This document shows, one piece after another, positions 28,450 through 40,009 of a stretch of 64,000 nt of DNA (the stretch's first letter is position 1; each line of letters begins with the position of its first letter). The stretch covers positions 62,001-126,000 of the forward strand of contig MCGO01000036.1 of the NCBI GenBank assembly GCA_002104985.1. Reading direction: 5' to 3'. The DNA is from Rhizoclosmatium globosum (taxonomy: Eukaryota; Chytridiomycota; Chytridiomycetes; Chytridiales; Chytriomycetaceae). Both the position numbers and the translations under genes were made by a program. Below the pieces are notes generated by a model. That model ran no database searches and was not told the origin of the DNA. It worked only from the letters and a program-made list of their open reading frames with translations.

Positions 28450-29757
28450 TTAACTTGCATCCGAGGCACTACCGTGATTCCTTCCGTATCCATCATCATT
28501 ATCCTTATAATTTATCTTCACCGCTATCTTTCCGTTCTTGTTGCTGAAGTAACCACCCTGTAAACACAAAAATTAGTACCCCAAATATCACCAAAAAGAC
28601 AACAAACTCACAAATCAGATTATACCGAATATAATTATTCTTCCTCCGAATATACTCAATCAACTGCAACACCTATTTGAACATATCGTGTCAGTCACTG
28701 TAAAAAAGTTCCCGATCCTCAGGCGTACAAACCTCCAACACCTTAACTTTCGCATCAAACATCCCTTTACCACCAAAACTCTTGCGTGGCCTCTGCATCA
28801 ATCAAATCCTCCACAACACCAACAGCAACAGCCTCCGTCTCATCCGCATGCACCTTCAAATCCTATCAAAAAAAAACCTTTTAAAAAAACAGGTTACAGG
28901 ACGGAGAGGGGGGGAGAACACATACAACAAACGAATCACACAACTCGTCAACAAGCCCCTGCCCCTCCTTCGTTTCCAAAGACCGTATCGATTTCAACAT
29001 CTGTTTTCCTTTCACGAGGCGCTGGAAATCAGAGACCCTGTCTAACGCTGACAAGTCCCATTTCCCTTCTTTTGAAGGGGGGATGCGATGTACGTGAACG
29101 CGGGGAATGAGAAGACCTTGGTAGAGGTGGTGGTTGTGAAGGGGAGGAGTGTGGGGATTGTGAAGGGGCAGGAGATCCGCCGTTTCGTAAGCTGGTTTTC
29201 TGCTTCGAGGGCTGTGATTCTGGCGAGGAGGTGGGAATGGAGGCGTGTGGTACGGAGACGCGGGTTTCGAGGGCGCGGACGTGGGATTCTTTCTTTTCGC
29301 GATAGTTTTTTTGGGCGATTCTGTTTTGGTACTAATAAAAAGGTAAGATTTTTATGGTTTTTTATGGTCGGGAGTCCAATTAATACCGTTGCTTTTCGTT
29401 TTGGTTTTTGAGTTGTTGTTGTGGTTGATGGAGCTGTACTTGAAACGGGGGAAGGAGAGTGGGTTGTTGATGGTGGTTGTTGGATGCCAATGCTGCCAGA
29501 GGGGTCAAGGGGCAGGGGCGGTACAGCCAGAGGAAGAGAAGAAAGCGGATCTCGTAAAAGCGGATGAGTTGGAAGGATTGCAGTTGATGAGGAATGTGGA
29601 AGTGGCCCAAGTGGGAAGCCATTCAATAGATTATGATAGGATGATGCGAGGAAGGATCAATCAAGGCTTGTCCTGAGGATCCCTGAGGCCCTGAAAGTGA
29701 TGCTAGGAGAAGGTCAAAGTCGGCCTCTGAAACGTCTAGCCACTGGTTGGGGTTCAT
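28450..29757 (-). CDS. bZIP transcription factor (AP-1-like basic region)
   Basis: The protein starts MNPNQWLDVSEADFDLLLAS. After a Gln/Pro-rich stretch comes a basic region, QNRIAQKNYREKKESHV, running into RALETRV and a second heptad stretch (LLARITALEAEN) in a shifted frame. It resembles the fungal Yap/Pap1 basic region, with N-x-x-A-Q followed by YREKK. Downstream exons read WDLSALDRVSDFQRLVKGKQ, LETKEGQGLVDELCDSFVV, VEDLIDAEA, VLQLIEYIRRKNNYIRYNL and a final GGYFSNKNGKIAVKINYK. I do not recognise this C-terminal part, and it could belong to a separate gene. Frame breaks lie near 29270, 29085 and 28770. Confidence 0.6.
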
Positions 29758-30344
29758 TCGGAAGAGATCTCGTTTCAAGTTGTTCTTTTGGTACTGTTTT
29801 AGAACCTTGTTGGCTGATGTGAGCACTCCCAGTTTTCTCTTACAGTATTAATAATGTTGATTTGAACTGTTCTCAGGAAGGTAATAAAACTAATGGTTCG
29901 ATCATCGCTGACTGAGTTCCTTCAGATTTGCGTTCAAGTTTCGGAGTGGCTTAGACCGAAACAGCGACATGCAGTGAGTCATTATTTGTATTGGTTTAGC
30001 TGACAGTGTGGATAGATAGTAACATTGAAAGTGAGACATTCGCCTGTATTGAAGGATACTTTTGAATTAGCGAAAGAAGAAGGAAATAATTGGTTCAGCA
30101 GATGAAACACTTTCGGGGGGGATGAGATTGTTGGAGGTGTCCAAGAAGGGATCACAATGAGTCATAGGTGGTGACTCCAAAAAAGTGACCTTGACACAAA
30201 CCATCAGCGACAGACTCATTCTTTCATCATCCAACCAACCAACCAACCAACAAGGACGAATCCAAGCAACAAGAGAAGCCAATCTCAGTGTACGGATCTA
30301 TCAGCACCAAGAAGAAAGAAAGAGAACGAGAACGAGAAGATTGC
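29758..30344. other. Shared upstream region of two divergent bZIP genes
   Basis: About 590 bp separate the two start codons. The region includes a CCAACCAACCAACCAACC run near 30235 and no convincing coding sequence. Two divergent transcription-factor genes of the same class suggest joint regulation; this is inference from position only. Confidence 0.5.
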
Positions 30345-31214
30345 ATGAAGAGTAGCATGATTCAAGGAACAGTGAACCATCATAACTTGAACAATAACGT
30401 CCAACATCAACAGCAACAGCAGCAGATCTCAGCTACGACACCTTCACCATCGCATACGACAACAGAGGCCTTGATGCAGATGTACAACCAGGGACAGCAG
30501 CTCCTGGTCCAACAACATTCCCTAAACCAACAACAACAACAGCAGCAGCAGCAACAACAACAACATCAAACACAACAGCATCAAACTACAATGTATCCTC
30601 CACTGGGCACACTGTCACGTGCAGCATCCAACGACCACGATAGCAACTCGGAAGACGACGACAACGACGACAGCGATGTGTACGCCGCTGCCTCTGCACT
30701 CAAGGCAAACAACACCACCACCAAACACTCAGTTTCAGCGTCAAAAGGTTCAGCCAGGAAGCGGTCTGCTGCTGCCACAACCATAAGTACCACTGGAACA
30801 AGTGGGTGGAGCGGAGCTGGAGACGACACGGCCACAAACGACGGCTTTGACAACGACGACGACGACGCTTCCGCAAGAAAACGGGCTCGAAACACGGAGG
30901 CAGCGCGTCGATCGCGTCTGCGGAAGCTGCAGAAAGTGAGTACATAACCCCCCTTTTTCTGAGGGAAAGAATTACCTGAGCTCTAATTACGTACTTACTT
31001 TTTCCCTTTGTAAAGATTGAATCCCTTGATGCATCAGTACGTATTCTCCAGACCGAAAAGAAGATCTCGAAGTCAAGGTTGCCGTGCTTGAGAACGAGAA
31101 ACTGACACTGCTCCAGCGTCAGACAGATTTGATGGACGAGTAGCTACACTTGAACAGCACCTTCACGAGGCGCACCAGGCGATGCTCAAGATGAACAGTA
31201 TGAAGAGTCATTAA
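30345..31214 (+). CDS. bZIP transcription factor with polyglutamine tracts (GCN4/CPC1-like)
   Basis: ATG at 30345 starts MKSSMIQGTVNHHN. A Gln/His-rich region includes an uninterrupted run of 12 Gln near residues 65-77, then acidic runs (EDDDNDD, NDDDDDAS) that suit an activation domain. The basic region, KRARNTEAARRSRLRKLQK, is followed across an intron (30936 to about 31016) by a leucine zipper (IESLDASVRILQTE, DLEVKVAVLENEKLTLL) and RVATLEQHLHEAH. NxxAARxSRxRK is the Gcn4-type DNA contact motif. One-base losses near 31062 and 31140 interrupt the zipper exon. The end at 31214 follows frame correction. Confidence 0.75.
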
Positions 31215-31309
31215 GTTTAATTGTGATTTTGTGTGAGAAAGTGTGTGTGTGAGAGAGTACTGATAAAGAATGGATGTATTATTTCTACTGTTTTAAAAAT
31301 AGTCGCCAA

Positions 31310-33188
31310 ATGTCTGGTTGTTCTCTTCAGGCACCTCAACACCGCCGCGCCATCGACACCCAATCCCGACGACGCGCACCACGCCGAAAAGGAGTCGCCG
31401 TGGGATCGGGTCCAGCGGGGCGGGTCCTGCGCGTGCGAGTCGGGCCGTCGTTTGCCACGCTCGACACGGTCAACGTGAACGACGACGCCGCGCCGCAGTT
31501 CATCGACTCGCCACACTTTGTTGGTCACCTGGCGGTCCGCGTGAAAAACTTTAGAGGCGTTACACCAGAGGGAACGCCGGCTTTGAGTGACACCCTTACT
31601 TTGGTACGAGGAGAAGACTGTTTTCATTCAGATACAGGGCCGCTTTAAACACGTACGTATTAAAAGTGTAGTTAAAGTAGTAGTTGGAGGAGAGTAGTAG
31701 TAGTTGGGGGGAGGTGGGTTACTTGTTAACAGTGAAAGGATGAAGGAGGTGGCCAATTTCGATAACCTCCTCATGGTCACCGTCCCTTACTCACTCTCTC
31801 CCTTCCTCACTCTTCTTGCTTCCCCATATCAAGTATTCTCTTGAATCTTCAACCACATAATACTCCTCCAAAGCCTCCCTCTCCTTTTTCAACTTTGTCG
31901 ACAAACACAAAGTGTCGAACTCCACCCCCTTACAACCAACCCTGTTACAAATCCTCACTCACCCACACCCTATCCCCTCACAAAAACAGGAACACTCAAC
32001 GATGATGTAGTCTTTGGCGCCGAATTCGAACACAAAGTGAACCCTCCAACTGGCGCCTGGCTCGCAATGAAATTCGCAAACATGATTGACCCCGCCCTCC
32101 TCGCCGACCTCTACGCCGAAAAACCATGGCTCTACTCCCCCATCCTCTGCTCAATGAACATTGCAAATGTCGTCAAGGCCCAAAAACTCCCTTTGTCGGT
32201 GCCGCAAAGGAACTCAAAGCAACAGACCCGCCCCTCTACAAATCCCCTTCCGCTTCCGAAACCTCCACCTCTCTCGCAAAGGCCTTGCCTCCGGCTCCGG
32301 CGTTGCTAATAACCCCAAAGACGTTGTGGGCGAGTGGACGTGGGGTGGCGAGAAGGAGTTGGTCGAGGATAACGAGTTGTTGTTGCCTGAGTATGTCGAT
32401 GAACCTAGGTTCCCATGTAACGGTGTCGCGGAACGAAGAAGATATTTTGGGAACAAGACCCATCGGGAGGAGGCTTCTTTTTCGCCGGATTATGTTTACA
32501 ACCTTGAGGTATGTATGTTATGCTCGCTGACGAACGAGCAAGAGCGAGAGAGATTGTGAGCGCAGCGAAATTAAAAAGAAACCTAGGGAGAGAGAAGAAG
32601 AGATCGTGGCGCAGAGAAGGAGATCGTGGAGAGGCGAACGAGAATTTTGTATGGCGGCGCAGAAAGCCGAGGAGCGATTAGTGAGCGCAGTGAACATAAA
32701 GAGAAAATGTGAGCGCAGCGAACGAGTATTTATGAAGCGAGTGAGTGGGAGAGGAATGAAGAAAAAGAAGATGTGAGCGCAGCAAACTAGTTATTTATGA
32801 AGTGAGAGATGAGTGCAGAGAACCAAGTTAAGAAGGTGTGACCAGATGGAGCCATAAGTGAAAATCAGAGGTGGAGTCGGAACAGAGCACGGAATGAGTG
32901 TGCCTGCATCAATATCCTTTCGCGAACATAAACAACCTAGACAGAGCAAAAGCTTCTTTAAGTAGTACAGCACACACAATAACTAATGCCATCTTGCCAA
33001 CCAAATCAGATCTTCGCACCCTTCATTGACCTCAACACGTTCGACTTGAACTTGGGAATCAACGTAATTTGGTGCGATATTTGAACAACCAACCTATCCG
33101 ACTTGTTTGCAAGTCAGCCAGCAAGAATGTTCCATTCTTTGTGGTGGAATTTGATTTAGTCAAGGAGAAGGAGGGTGCTGATGAGTAA
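31310..33188 (+). CDS. DUF1769 / UPF0590 family protein
   Basis: Recognisable blocks in order: VLRVRVGPSF, VNVNDDAAPQFIDSPHFVGH, IQGRFKH, then after an intron (about 31649-31989) LNDDVVFGAEFEHKVNPP, IDPALLADLYAEKPWLYSP, WTWGGEKELVEDNELLLPE, FSPDYVYNLE. After the second intron (32509-33009) come IFAPFIDLNTFDLNLGI, YLNNQPIRLVCKS and FFVVEFDLV. This is the domain order of the uncharacterised fungal DUF1769 family. It is probably cytosolic and has no known activity. The start at 31310 is the first ATG in frame and may be wrong, because a possible acceptor lies at 31330. One-base losses near 31585, 31626, 32190 and 32310 interrupt the frame. Confidence 0.75.
32509..33009 (+). repeat. Purine-rich intron with GTGAGCGCAGCGAACGAG repeats (DUF1769 gene)
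   Basis: This intron has GTATGT at 32509 and ends AAATCAG at 33009; the flanking exons join as VYNLE-IFAPF without a gap, as in the family. Inside, TGTGAGCGCAGCGAACGAG and close variants occur at least five times (around 32556, 32680, 32707 and 32773, with a weaker one near 32811), with GAGAGAGAAG tracts between. It resembles the ABCC intron at 19530-19970 in motif, length and strand. Confidence 0.65.
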
Positions 33189-33462
33189 ATGCGAGGCGTA
33201 GGGTTTGTTGCTGATGATGTGGAGGGTTAGTGGGGCTTTGTTGGGATAATTGTTTGTTGTTGTTTGTCTTTGACTTCTATTATTACTTGGTTCTAAGAGA
33301 GGAAGTATCTTTTTTTTATTTCTGTACTGGGATTGGAGTGTTTTTGTCTTGTTTTTGTGCTTTGTTTCTGTTTCGTTGTTCAAGGGTTGTGCATTAGGGA
33401 AAGTTAGAACAAAGAAGTTTTATTAGGCCTACTATATATTTTCCCGTGCAATTTATAGACGT

Positions 33463-34187
33463 TTACAGTCCAATCTGCATCATGGTCAAGTCAGTTTCAA
33501 TGAGTTCTGACAGACTGTCTCCTTGCCGATGAGCGCGTCGCCGTTGTTGCGCTGACGCGTGTCGAAGCATTTCATTTTCTGTTCTTAATCCTTCAATGAC
33601 TTTGTGCAGAGTTTCGTTCTCGACCTTTTGTAATCAGTATGGCTTGAAACCTCCAGACCACAAACCTGAAGATTTAACAGTCTCTGTCCTAACTCTCTTT
33701 CCACTTCTCTCGCCTTCGTATTTCATCAACGCGTTGTTCTCGCTCCAATTCCGCTTCTTTTCCTGTGTAAAAAAGAGTTCAAGAAACCCCTTCCATACAA
33801 CAAATTCACTCACCAATCCCTCAAAATCACACTTGGAATCCCTCCGCAGCTCCTCCAAACTCGTCGCAAGGTCCCTGCAATCCTGCTGCAGCCTTCACGC
33901 TGTTTAATTGTACCTCAAGTGCTTCAACCTGATCTTCAAGGAATACACTTTGACTTGAAGAACATCCCTCTACACACTCATATGTCAATAAAAAAAAACA
34001 ATCTGTCATTTCTGTTATAAATTACTTCGTTCTGTAACCGCTCCAGCCGAATGATATGCACAGCCTGTAAATCCTCAAGCTCCTTCACATGTTCCGTATT
34101 GATTCTTGCGAGTTTTGTTGAAGTGGAGAGTTCAAGGTCTGTGAGGGATCGTTGGAGGGAAACGATTTGCGCGTTGAGATCGTCCAT
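33463..34187 (-). CDS. Coiled-coil protein of unknown function
   Basis: The protein starts MDDLNAQIVSLQRSLTDLEL and is helical throughout, with heptads in exon 1 (HVKELEDLQAVHIIRLERL), then QSVFLEDQVEALEVQLNSV. It ends TLHKVIEGLRTENEMLRHAS and SLSELIETDLTMMQIGL. Introns lie near 33965-34020, 33780-33815 and 33630-33660. No catalytic domain is seen. The start codon is 96 bp from that of CCDC124 on the other strand, with a G-run between. It could be a cytoskeletal or ciliary component, but nothing in the sequence proves that. Confidence 0.55.
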
Positions 34188-34282
34188 ATTTCGGGGGGGG
34201 TGGAGTTATGGAGAAGAAAGAAGAAAGAAGAAGAGAGAGATTTGCGATTTTCTTTTTGGAAAAACAAAACAAACGAAAAGAA

Positions 34283-35480
34283 ATGCCACCAAAGAGACAG
34301 GTACGTCACTTATCTATCATATTGGTTTGGATTATGTGCATGATGATGGCTAATATTTGGTTTTAGGTTGTTGCCGGTAAGCTTTCGATGGTTGTTCCTC
34401 TATCGTTATGTGCGGAAGCTGGTTCCTTGAAGTCTGCGGCCATCTGGATGTTCCTCAACTCAGAACTCTGCTACAATTCACGTTATCTTAACTCAAGTGG
34501 ATGGATTGATCGACAAAGAAGCCTTAAAGGGGAAGGGGGTGAAGGAACATGAACAGCCAATCGAAATCCATCAGCCGATTCAAATCCAAAACTGATTCGT
34601 CCTTTCTTTTGATACTGAACAGCAAACGAGCGAAAGGCTGCACAGGAAGAAGCAAAGAATGCGGCTGCAGCTGCAAAGAAGGAGCAGGAGGAGGCGGAAG
34701 CTTGGGGTAAGGGAGCCAAGGCGAACAAGAAGGAAGACGAGGAAAGAAAGAAGGTGGTATTTGTAGACTTTTCGTGGTTGAGGGGGGGAATGGGCGTCTG
34801 GAATGTGGAATGTACTGACGCTTTCTTTGGGAATTTCTAGCAAGAAGCTGCTGCAAAGAAGGCTGAACGGTAATCCTATTTGATTGCTTTTTAGCTTGCT
34901 TATCGTATGTACATTTAACAGTGAAGCCTTGCTCGCCGCCGAAGAAGCCGAATTCTCAAAGAAGAAGCCAACAAACGCCAAGGTAACGAAATATAGCTAT
35001 TTCACTTTCCAAGTAGCACCTTCTCACCACAGTTTCCCTTAGGGAGCGCAAAAGCCAGCCACCATGTCCTCCATGGTTCAAAAGATGGCCCTTGGAATGG
35101 GAGGTGGAGGTTCTGCTGCAGCTGCCGACGGAACTTTGGATACCTATGCCGCCTCTGGAATCGATGCCGCTCTTGACCTCCTCGACCTCACCACGAAAAA
35201 GGGGAACATTCCCGCTAGCGACGCGATTGACAAACACCCTGAGCGACGTATGAAATCTGCTTGGGCTGCATTTGAGGAGCGCGAGTTGCCAATTCTGAAG
35301 GCGGAGAACCCTACGTTGCGGCTGTCTCAGTTGAAGCAGTTGTTGCAGAAGAAGTGGAAGAAGTCACCAGAGAACCCCATGAATGCCGAGCTTGTGGGAA
35401 CTTACGATATGACTGCGCAGGAAGTGCGGGATGCTGTGACTGCGAAGCGGGATGAGAATTTGGAGAAGATGAAGGTTTGA
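34283..35480 (+). CDS. CCDC124: CCDC124/Lso2-like ribosome-associated protein
   Basis: Exon 1 (34283-34300) codes only MPPKRQ. It is followed by a 10-nt microexon at 34367-34376 and, after a 246-nt intron, an exon starting at 34623. The N-terminal half is Lys/Ala/Glu-rich (ERKAAQEEAKNAAAAAKKEQ). The C-terminal domain has SAWAAFEERELPILKAE, LRLSQLKQLLQKKWKKSPEN and a final Lys-rich end. These match the CCDC124 domain, in particular AFEERELPRLK and the KSPENP end. CCDC124 and its yeast relative Lso2 bind ribosomes at rest and help them restart. No frame correction is needed. Confidence 0.8.
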
Positions 35481-35581
35481 AGCGGATAGAGATCGTGTAG
35501 TGAGTGGATACTTGAAAGGATTGTGCATGAAGTCTGAAACAATTAAAATGAACAGTCAGCTTTATTTTTTTTTGGACTCAA

Positions 35582-36492
35582 TCATATCCTTAATGCCATT
35601 GCTCGTTTCTTGAGATCCTCGATATCGTCCAGGAAAGACTGAACCTCATTCACCAGCTTCTTTCTTTGCTCCCGTACCACTGGAATCCCACCACTTTCAA
35701 TAGAGTCCAACTTGAGCAGGAAAGAAGTCAATTTCTCTTCAGTTTCAAGCAAAGGCTTGTTCCCTTTCGCACCCAATACAAGCTTTCGAGTTGAAGGATT
35801 CACTTCAAGAGAACGCGATATAGATCTCAGAGTTGAAGTCCAATTATCACGGAAGAATTCGCTGTGAAACGATTCGGCGAGAGAGTTCAATTCTTTGAGG
35901 TGCATATCCATTTCATTTGAAGACGCCTCGAACATTGAGTTGAAGGCCTCGTGGTGATTCTTGAAGTCTTCGTCCATGGCATCTTCGAAATCTTGGGCAG
36001 ATGAACCAAAGTTATTCAGAGAGAAAAAAGATGATTTACGCCGAGGAGATGCAGCCTGTTGCTTGTTGGAAAGCGGAAGAAGTTGTTTCTGAGGAGACTT
36101 TTTCGGGCTCTTGTTCACACTATTTGGACGAGATAAGGCCAGAGATCTTGTGGATGAAAGTTGCAAAGTGTTGGTCTTGGGCACGCGAGACTTCTTCCAT
36201 TCGAGTGAGTTGTGACTGGTCTTGTTGTGGCAGCAATCTGATCAGAGGAATCTCTGCTTTTTGGCTTCTTCTGGCGCTCGATTCTGGCCAGAAGTTCGTT
36301 AAATTGCTGCTTCTCAATTTGCTGGCGTTGTTGTTCAGCGAGAAGTTGTTGGAGACGTTGGGCAGTCTGTCTCTTTTGGAGTCGCTTTAACTGGCGGGCT
36401 TCAGCTTCATCGTATCCATCGAATAATGATCGTAATCTGGTCGGCTTGCTCAGCTTGGACTTGCTGGGAGACATGCTCCGTTTGGGGCTCAT
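35582..36492 (-). CDS. BAG-domain Hsp70 cochaperone
   Basis: The N-terminus (MSPKRSMSPSKSKLSK) is followed by a Gln-rich helix (RLQQLLAEQQRQQIEKQQ). The C-terminal part, EKLTSFLLKLDSIESGG then VREQRKKLVNEVQSFLDDIE, has the BAG-domain pattern LLLKLD...VRxxRKxLVxxVQxxLD. This domain binds the Hsp70 ATPase lobe and releases nucleotide. A one-base deletion near 36190 splits the frame; the two halves join as KSRVPKTN. It ends tail to tail with CCDC124, 101 bp apart. The start was chosen at MSPKRS because the frame upstream is AT-rich leader. Confidence 0.7.
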
Positions 36493-36563
36493 TGTGTTCA
36501 AAAAACAAAGAGTTTGTCGTGGAATGTTTTCGAAAAACCAAATCAAATAGAAATTCAAATCAA

Positions 36564-37655
36564 TTAAATATCTGTAAGAGCTGCTGTTTCCACTTTGTAT
36601 AAGAGCTTTCTTACATTATCGCTGATTTGCCTATTGAAGAAGAGTACAAGGAAAGGATTGATGAGCTGATTAAGAATGACACAATACACACATAGAAAGT
36701 CAATTATCGCCGACACTGTAGTATTGGTACTCATTTCGTAGAGAATTACTATATTAAAATTAACGCCAAATTAAAAAGCAGAATTAATATGATTGTGAAT
36801 CTTACACACGACATATGGACTCCATCCAACTAGAAATACGCCAGCAATAGAAACACTTTGATATAATAGTCTTGTTTGCTCTTCCTCAGTACTTCCAGTT
36901 GCCGCTTTTATAAATTTGCTACTTCTTTTCTCTTTTGGCTTTAGTATGGAGGCGCTTGTGGCAGAGGAAACTGATGATGCTTGCCCTGACTTGGTAGCTG
37001 GATGACTGTTTGATGAATGCTTCCCTGATTCCTCAAAATTGTCTTGCAGAGCATTAACCGAGGACTGGAACGTGGCGTATATACAGTAATACGCCCATCC
37101 AATAAAAACAACAGGTGATGCAATCCATATCAGCATCACTATAAGGATCCACTTCGCCGTCCAGTCAGTTGTTGCCCAAAATAATATACAGTAAGTTCCT
37201 GATGGCCTCATTACTAAAATAGAAGTGGCCCAATCAGATTTAACGAGGAAAGGAAATAAAGTTGTTGCAATAGTAAGCAATGCAGCGCCGATAATGAACC
37301 AGAACGCAAAACCACGTGAGATTTTAGTTCGCTTCACGAGAGACAAATATCGAAATAATGTCAGGCCAAGACAATAAAGTAGTGTGATTCCACATCCAAT
37401 GATGAGCAAACAGGCATCAAGTGGACACAAGAAACCCTCATTCGAATCAACTCCTGCGAGTCTCATAATGTTCAACACACAATTTATAGCAGAGTTGATG
37501 AGGTCAGCCGCACAGAGGGAAATAGTAATCATTGGGGATGGAGCAAACTTATGTATTTGGAATATGTTGGAGCCGACAACAGTTAAGTTCAGCAGAAAGG
37601 CTGATATACTGGTCACACAATATATCCCGGAAAAGATTCTTTTCTGGATATCCAT
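36564..37655 (-). CDS. Rhodopsin-like GPCR, array member 1
   Basis: Seven hydrophobic segments are present: TM1 starts RIFSGIYCVTSISAFLLNL and TM2 is MITISLCAADLINSAINCVL. A conserved Cys (CPLDACLLIIGCG) at TM3 pairs with the loop-2 Cys in SGTYCILFW. TM3 ends TLFRYLSLVKR, so the DRY motif is FRY. A Ser-rich third loop follows. After an intron (about 36747-36807) TM7 carries QLINPFLVLFFNRQ in place of NPxxY. No TM7 lysine is seen, so it is not an opsin. The start at 37655 aligns with the other four members; a longer in-frame start exists at 37739. This is the best preserved of the five. Confidence 0.75.
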
Positions 37656-37797
37656 GCGTACGTTGAAACGAGGGGTGGATAGCCTTACGGAATCTGTCAC
37701 AATCAGATTTTCATAAGAATTCAATATTGACAATGCCACATTTGTAATTTATGTAAGGAAAGGAAACGGAAATAAATAAAATAAGCTCACGCAGACT

Positions 37798-38832
37798 CTA
37801 TCTATATAATAATCTTTTGACGTTATTTCCAAAATCTCGGTTGAAATACAACACAATGATTGGATTGAACAGCTGACTGAGAATTATGCAGTAGACACAG
37901 AGGAAGTCAAGTATAGGAGACAGGAAACTATATGTACTGATTTCATAGAGGATGACTATAAAATTTTGGTTTAAATGACAAAGTATTTAGAAAAAGTAGG
38001 CTTACGAATAATGTAAGGAGTCCATCCGATAAGAAAAACTCCCGCAATACACACACTCTGGTATAGGAGCTTCTTCTGATCATCATCTTTATTCTTTCCT
38101 TGTCCCGTTTTTTCCCAGTTTCCGCAGCCTTAGAGTCCAACATTGGACCTTTTGTTCCGGTAGTGCCTGTTGTTGCTGATGACGAGCCGCTACCTGACTT
38201 TCCTCCCGATTCTTCATAATTTCCACGAAGAGCATTAGCTGAGGACTGAAATGTGGCATAAATCCAGTAATACGCCCAGCCTATGATTGTTATAGGTGTA
38301 GCAATCCAAACCAGCAGTACAAAAACAAGCCACCGCGTTTCTGTATCCTCTGTCCCCCAATATAGTAGACAATATGTTCCAGATGGCTGTAAAATAAGAG
38401 AAGTGGCTGCCCAGTCGTTCTTGATAATAAATGGGAAAACCACCATCAGAACGGAAGTAAAAATACATCCGAAGATAAACCGAATCGCAAAAACGCGAGA
38501 TATTTGCTTCCTAGCTACGACAGAAAAGTAACGGAAGAGTGTCAACCCCAAACAAAAGAGTAACGTGTTTCCACAACCAAACATTAACAGACAGGCATCC
38601 AGAGGACATATGACTCCAAGATTTGTAACCCCGGACAGTCGAGTCAGATTTAAAATACTATTAATACTGGCGTTTATAAATCGGACGCGCAGATAGAAAA
38701 TGCAATCAAGGCTGAGGGCGAGAAGCTTCGAAGATGAGCTATGTTTGAACCAACAACGATTGTGTTCATACAGAAAGCCACCAAACTTGTAGCGCCGTAT
38801 ATGCTTGAATAGATTTTTTGTTCAGGATCCAT
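37798..38832 (-). CDS. Rhodopsin-like GPCR, array member 2
   Basis: It starts MDPEQKIYSSIYGATSLVAF. It shares the TM3 Cys (CPLDACLLMFGCGNT), the FRY motif (TLFRYFSVVARK), the loop-2 Cys (SGTYCLLYW) and a TM7 of FLCVYCIILSQLFNPIIVL. The third loop has a low-complexity stretch (GSGSSSATTGTTGTKG). Frame breaks lie near 38675, between TM2 and TM3, and near 38100, in the third loop. It lies 88 bp downstream of member 3 in the same direction. Confidence 0.7.
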
Positions 38833-38920
38833 ACTAAGGAGAAGTATGACTGATAAACCGTCTTTCAGATTGACAATCAGATTTACGAGAAATCCCTGCA
38901 CATGAAACGGGTTAATGATT

Positions 38921-40009
38921 TTATTGAATTAATTTGTCTACTCCAGAATTTCTTTTCCGGTGTATAATAACCATTGAGAAAACGTTTAGCTTGTCACTGA
39001 TGATGCGATTAAAATATAGAACGAGCATCGGATTCGCCAGCTGATTAAAAATGACGCAATATACGCAAAGAAAGTCAATTAAAGGAGACGGAAGTGTGCT
39101 TGTACTAATCTCGTAAATTATCACTAAGGCTTGTGTTATTACACTACTGGTCACTGAAAGTACTTACTAATCAAATAGGTGTCCATCCAATTAAAAAAAT
39201 TCCTGGAATCACCATGCTTTGATACAAGAGGTTTCTCTGTTCCTCCTCTGTATTTCCGGTGGCAACCTTGGCAAAATTCGATTTCTTTTCCAAATTGCTG
39301 GGAACATTGGTGGAAGATCCGGATTTGATTTTTTTACCATTAGACAGATACTGCGAAGACAGATTCGGTCGGAGTGGTGTGTATCAGACTCTTCAAAATT
39401 CTCGCGTAAAACATCAACAGAAACTTGGAATTTCGCGTATATACAATGATAGGCCCATCCAATTACCAGAATAGGTATTCCAATCCATACCAGAATCACA
39501 GCAATGAGCCAAAGAGTTGTTGTCCGTTTCGATGCCCAATTTACCAGGCAATACGTTTCAGAGGGTTCTAAAATTAGAGATTGGGGTTCCAAGTGCCTTC
39601 AAGAATGAAAGGAAACAAGGCTACCGCTGTTGACATCAAGACACATACAAGAATAAGCCTTTTTGCCAGTATTTTGGATACTTTGGTTCGACCAACGATG
39701 GCAAAGTAGCGGAATAACGTCAAGCATAAGCATAAAACCAAAGTCATTCCGCAGCCGAAAGTTAAAAGTGCTGCATCTATGTGCAAATTATGCCGTCGTT
39801 GGAGTGACCGGCTAGTTTTATCAGATTCAAAACGCTATTAATCGTTGAGTTGACAAGGTCCGCTGCGCAGATTGTATATGCATCAAAGGTGATGGAGGTA
39901 GCTTGGATAGATGTGAAATGTTGGACATAACGACAAGTAAATTCATGAAGAACGCCACTAAGCTTGTCGCACAATATATTCCGGCAAAGATATGCTTCTC
40001 ATAGCCCAT
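38921..40009 (-). CDS. Rhodopsin-like GPCR, array member 3
   Basis: It starts MGYEKHIFAGIYCATSLVAF. TM3 has LTFGCGMTLVLCLCLTLFRY, with FRY again. Loop 2 keeps SETYCLVNW. TM5 is WLIAVILVWIGIPILVIGW, and TM7 is FLCVYCVIFNQLANPMLVLY. One-base losses near 39900, 39780, 39590 and 39370 break the frame. Together with member 4 it forms the closest pair of the array, also sharing loop sequences. Confidence 0.65.

Noticed and set aside
30520..30580. CAA/CAG run as an intergenic microsatellite
   Set aside because: It lies in frame inside the second bZIP gene and encodes a glutamine tract.
31740..31790. Possible small hairpin (AGGA GGT ... ACC TCCT) in the first intron of the DUF1769 gene
   Set aside because: A single short inverted repeat without boxes or a second copy for comparison is not enough to call an RNA.
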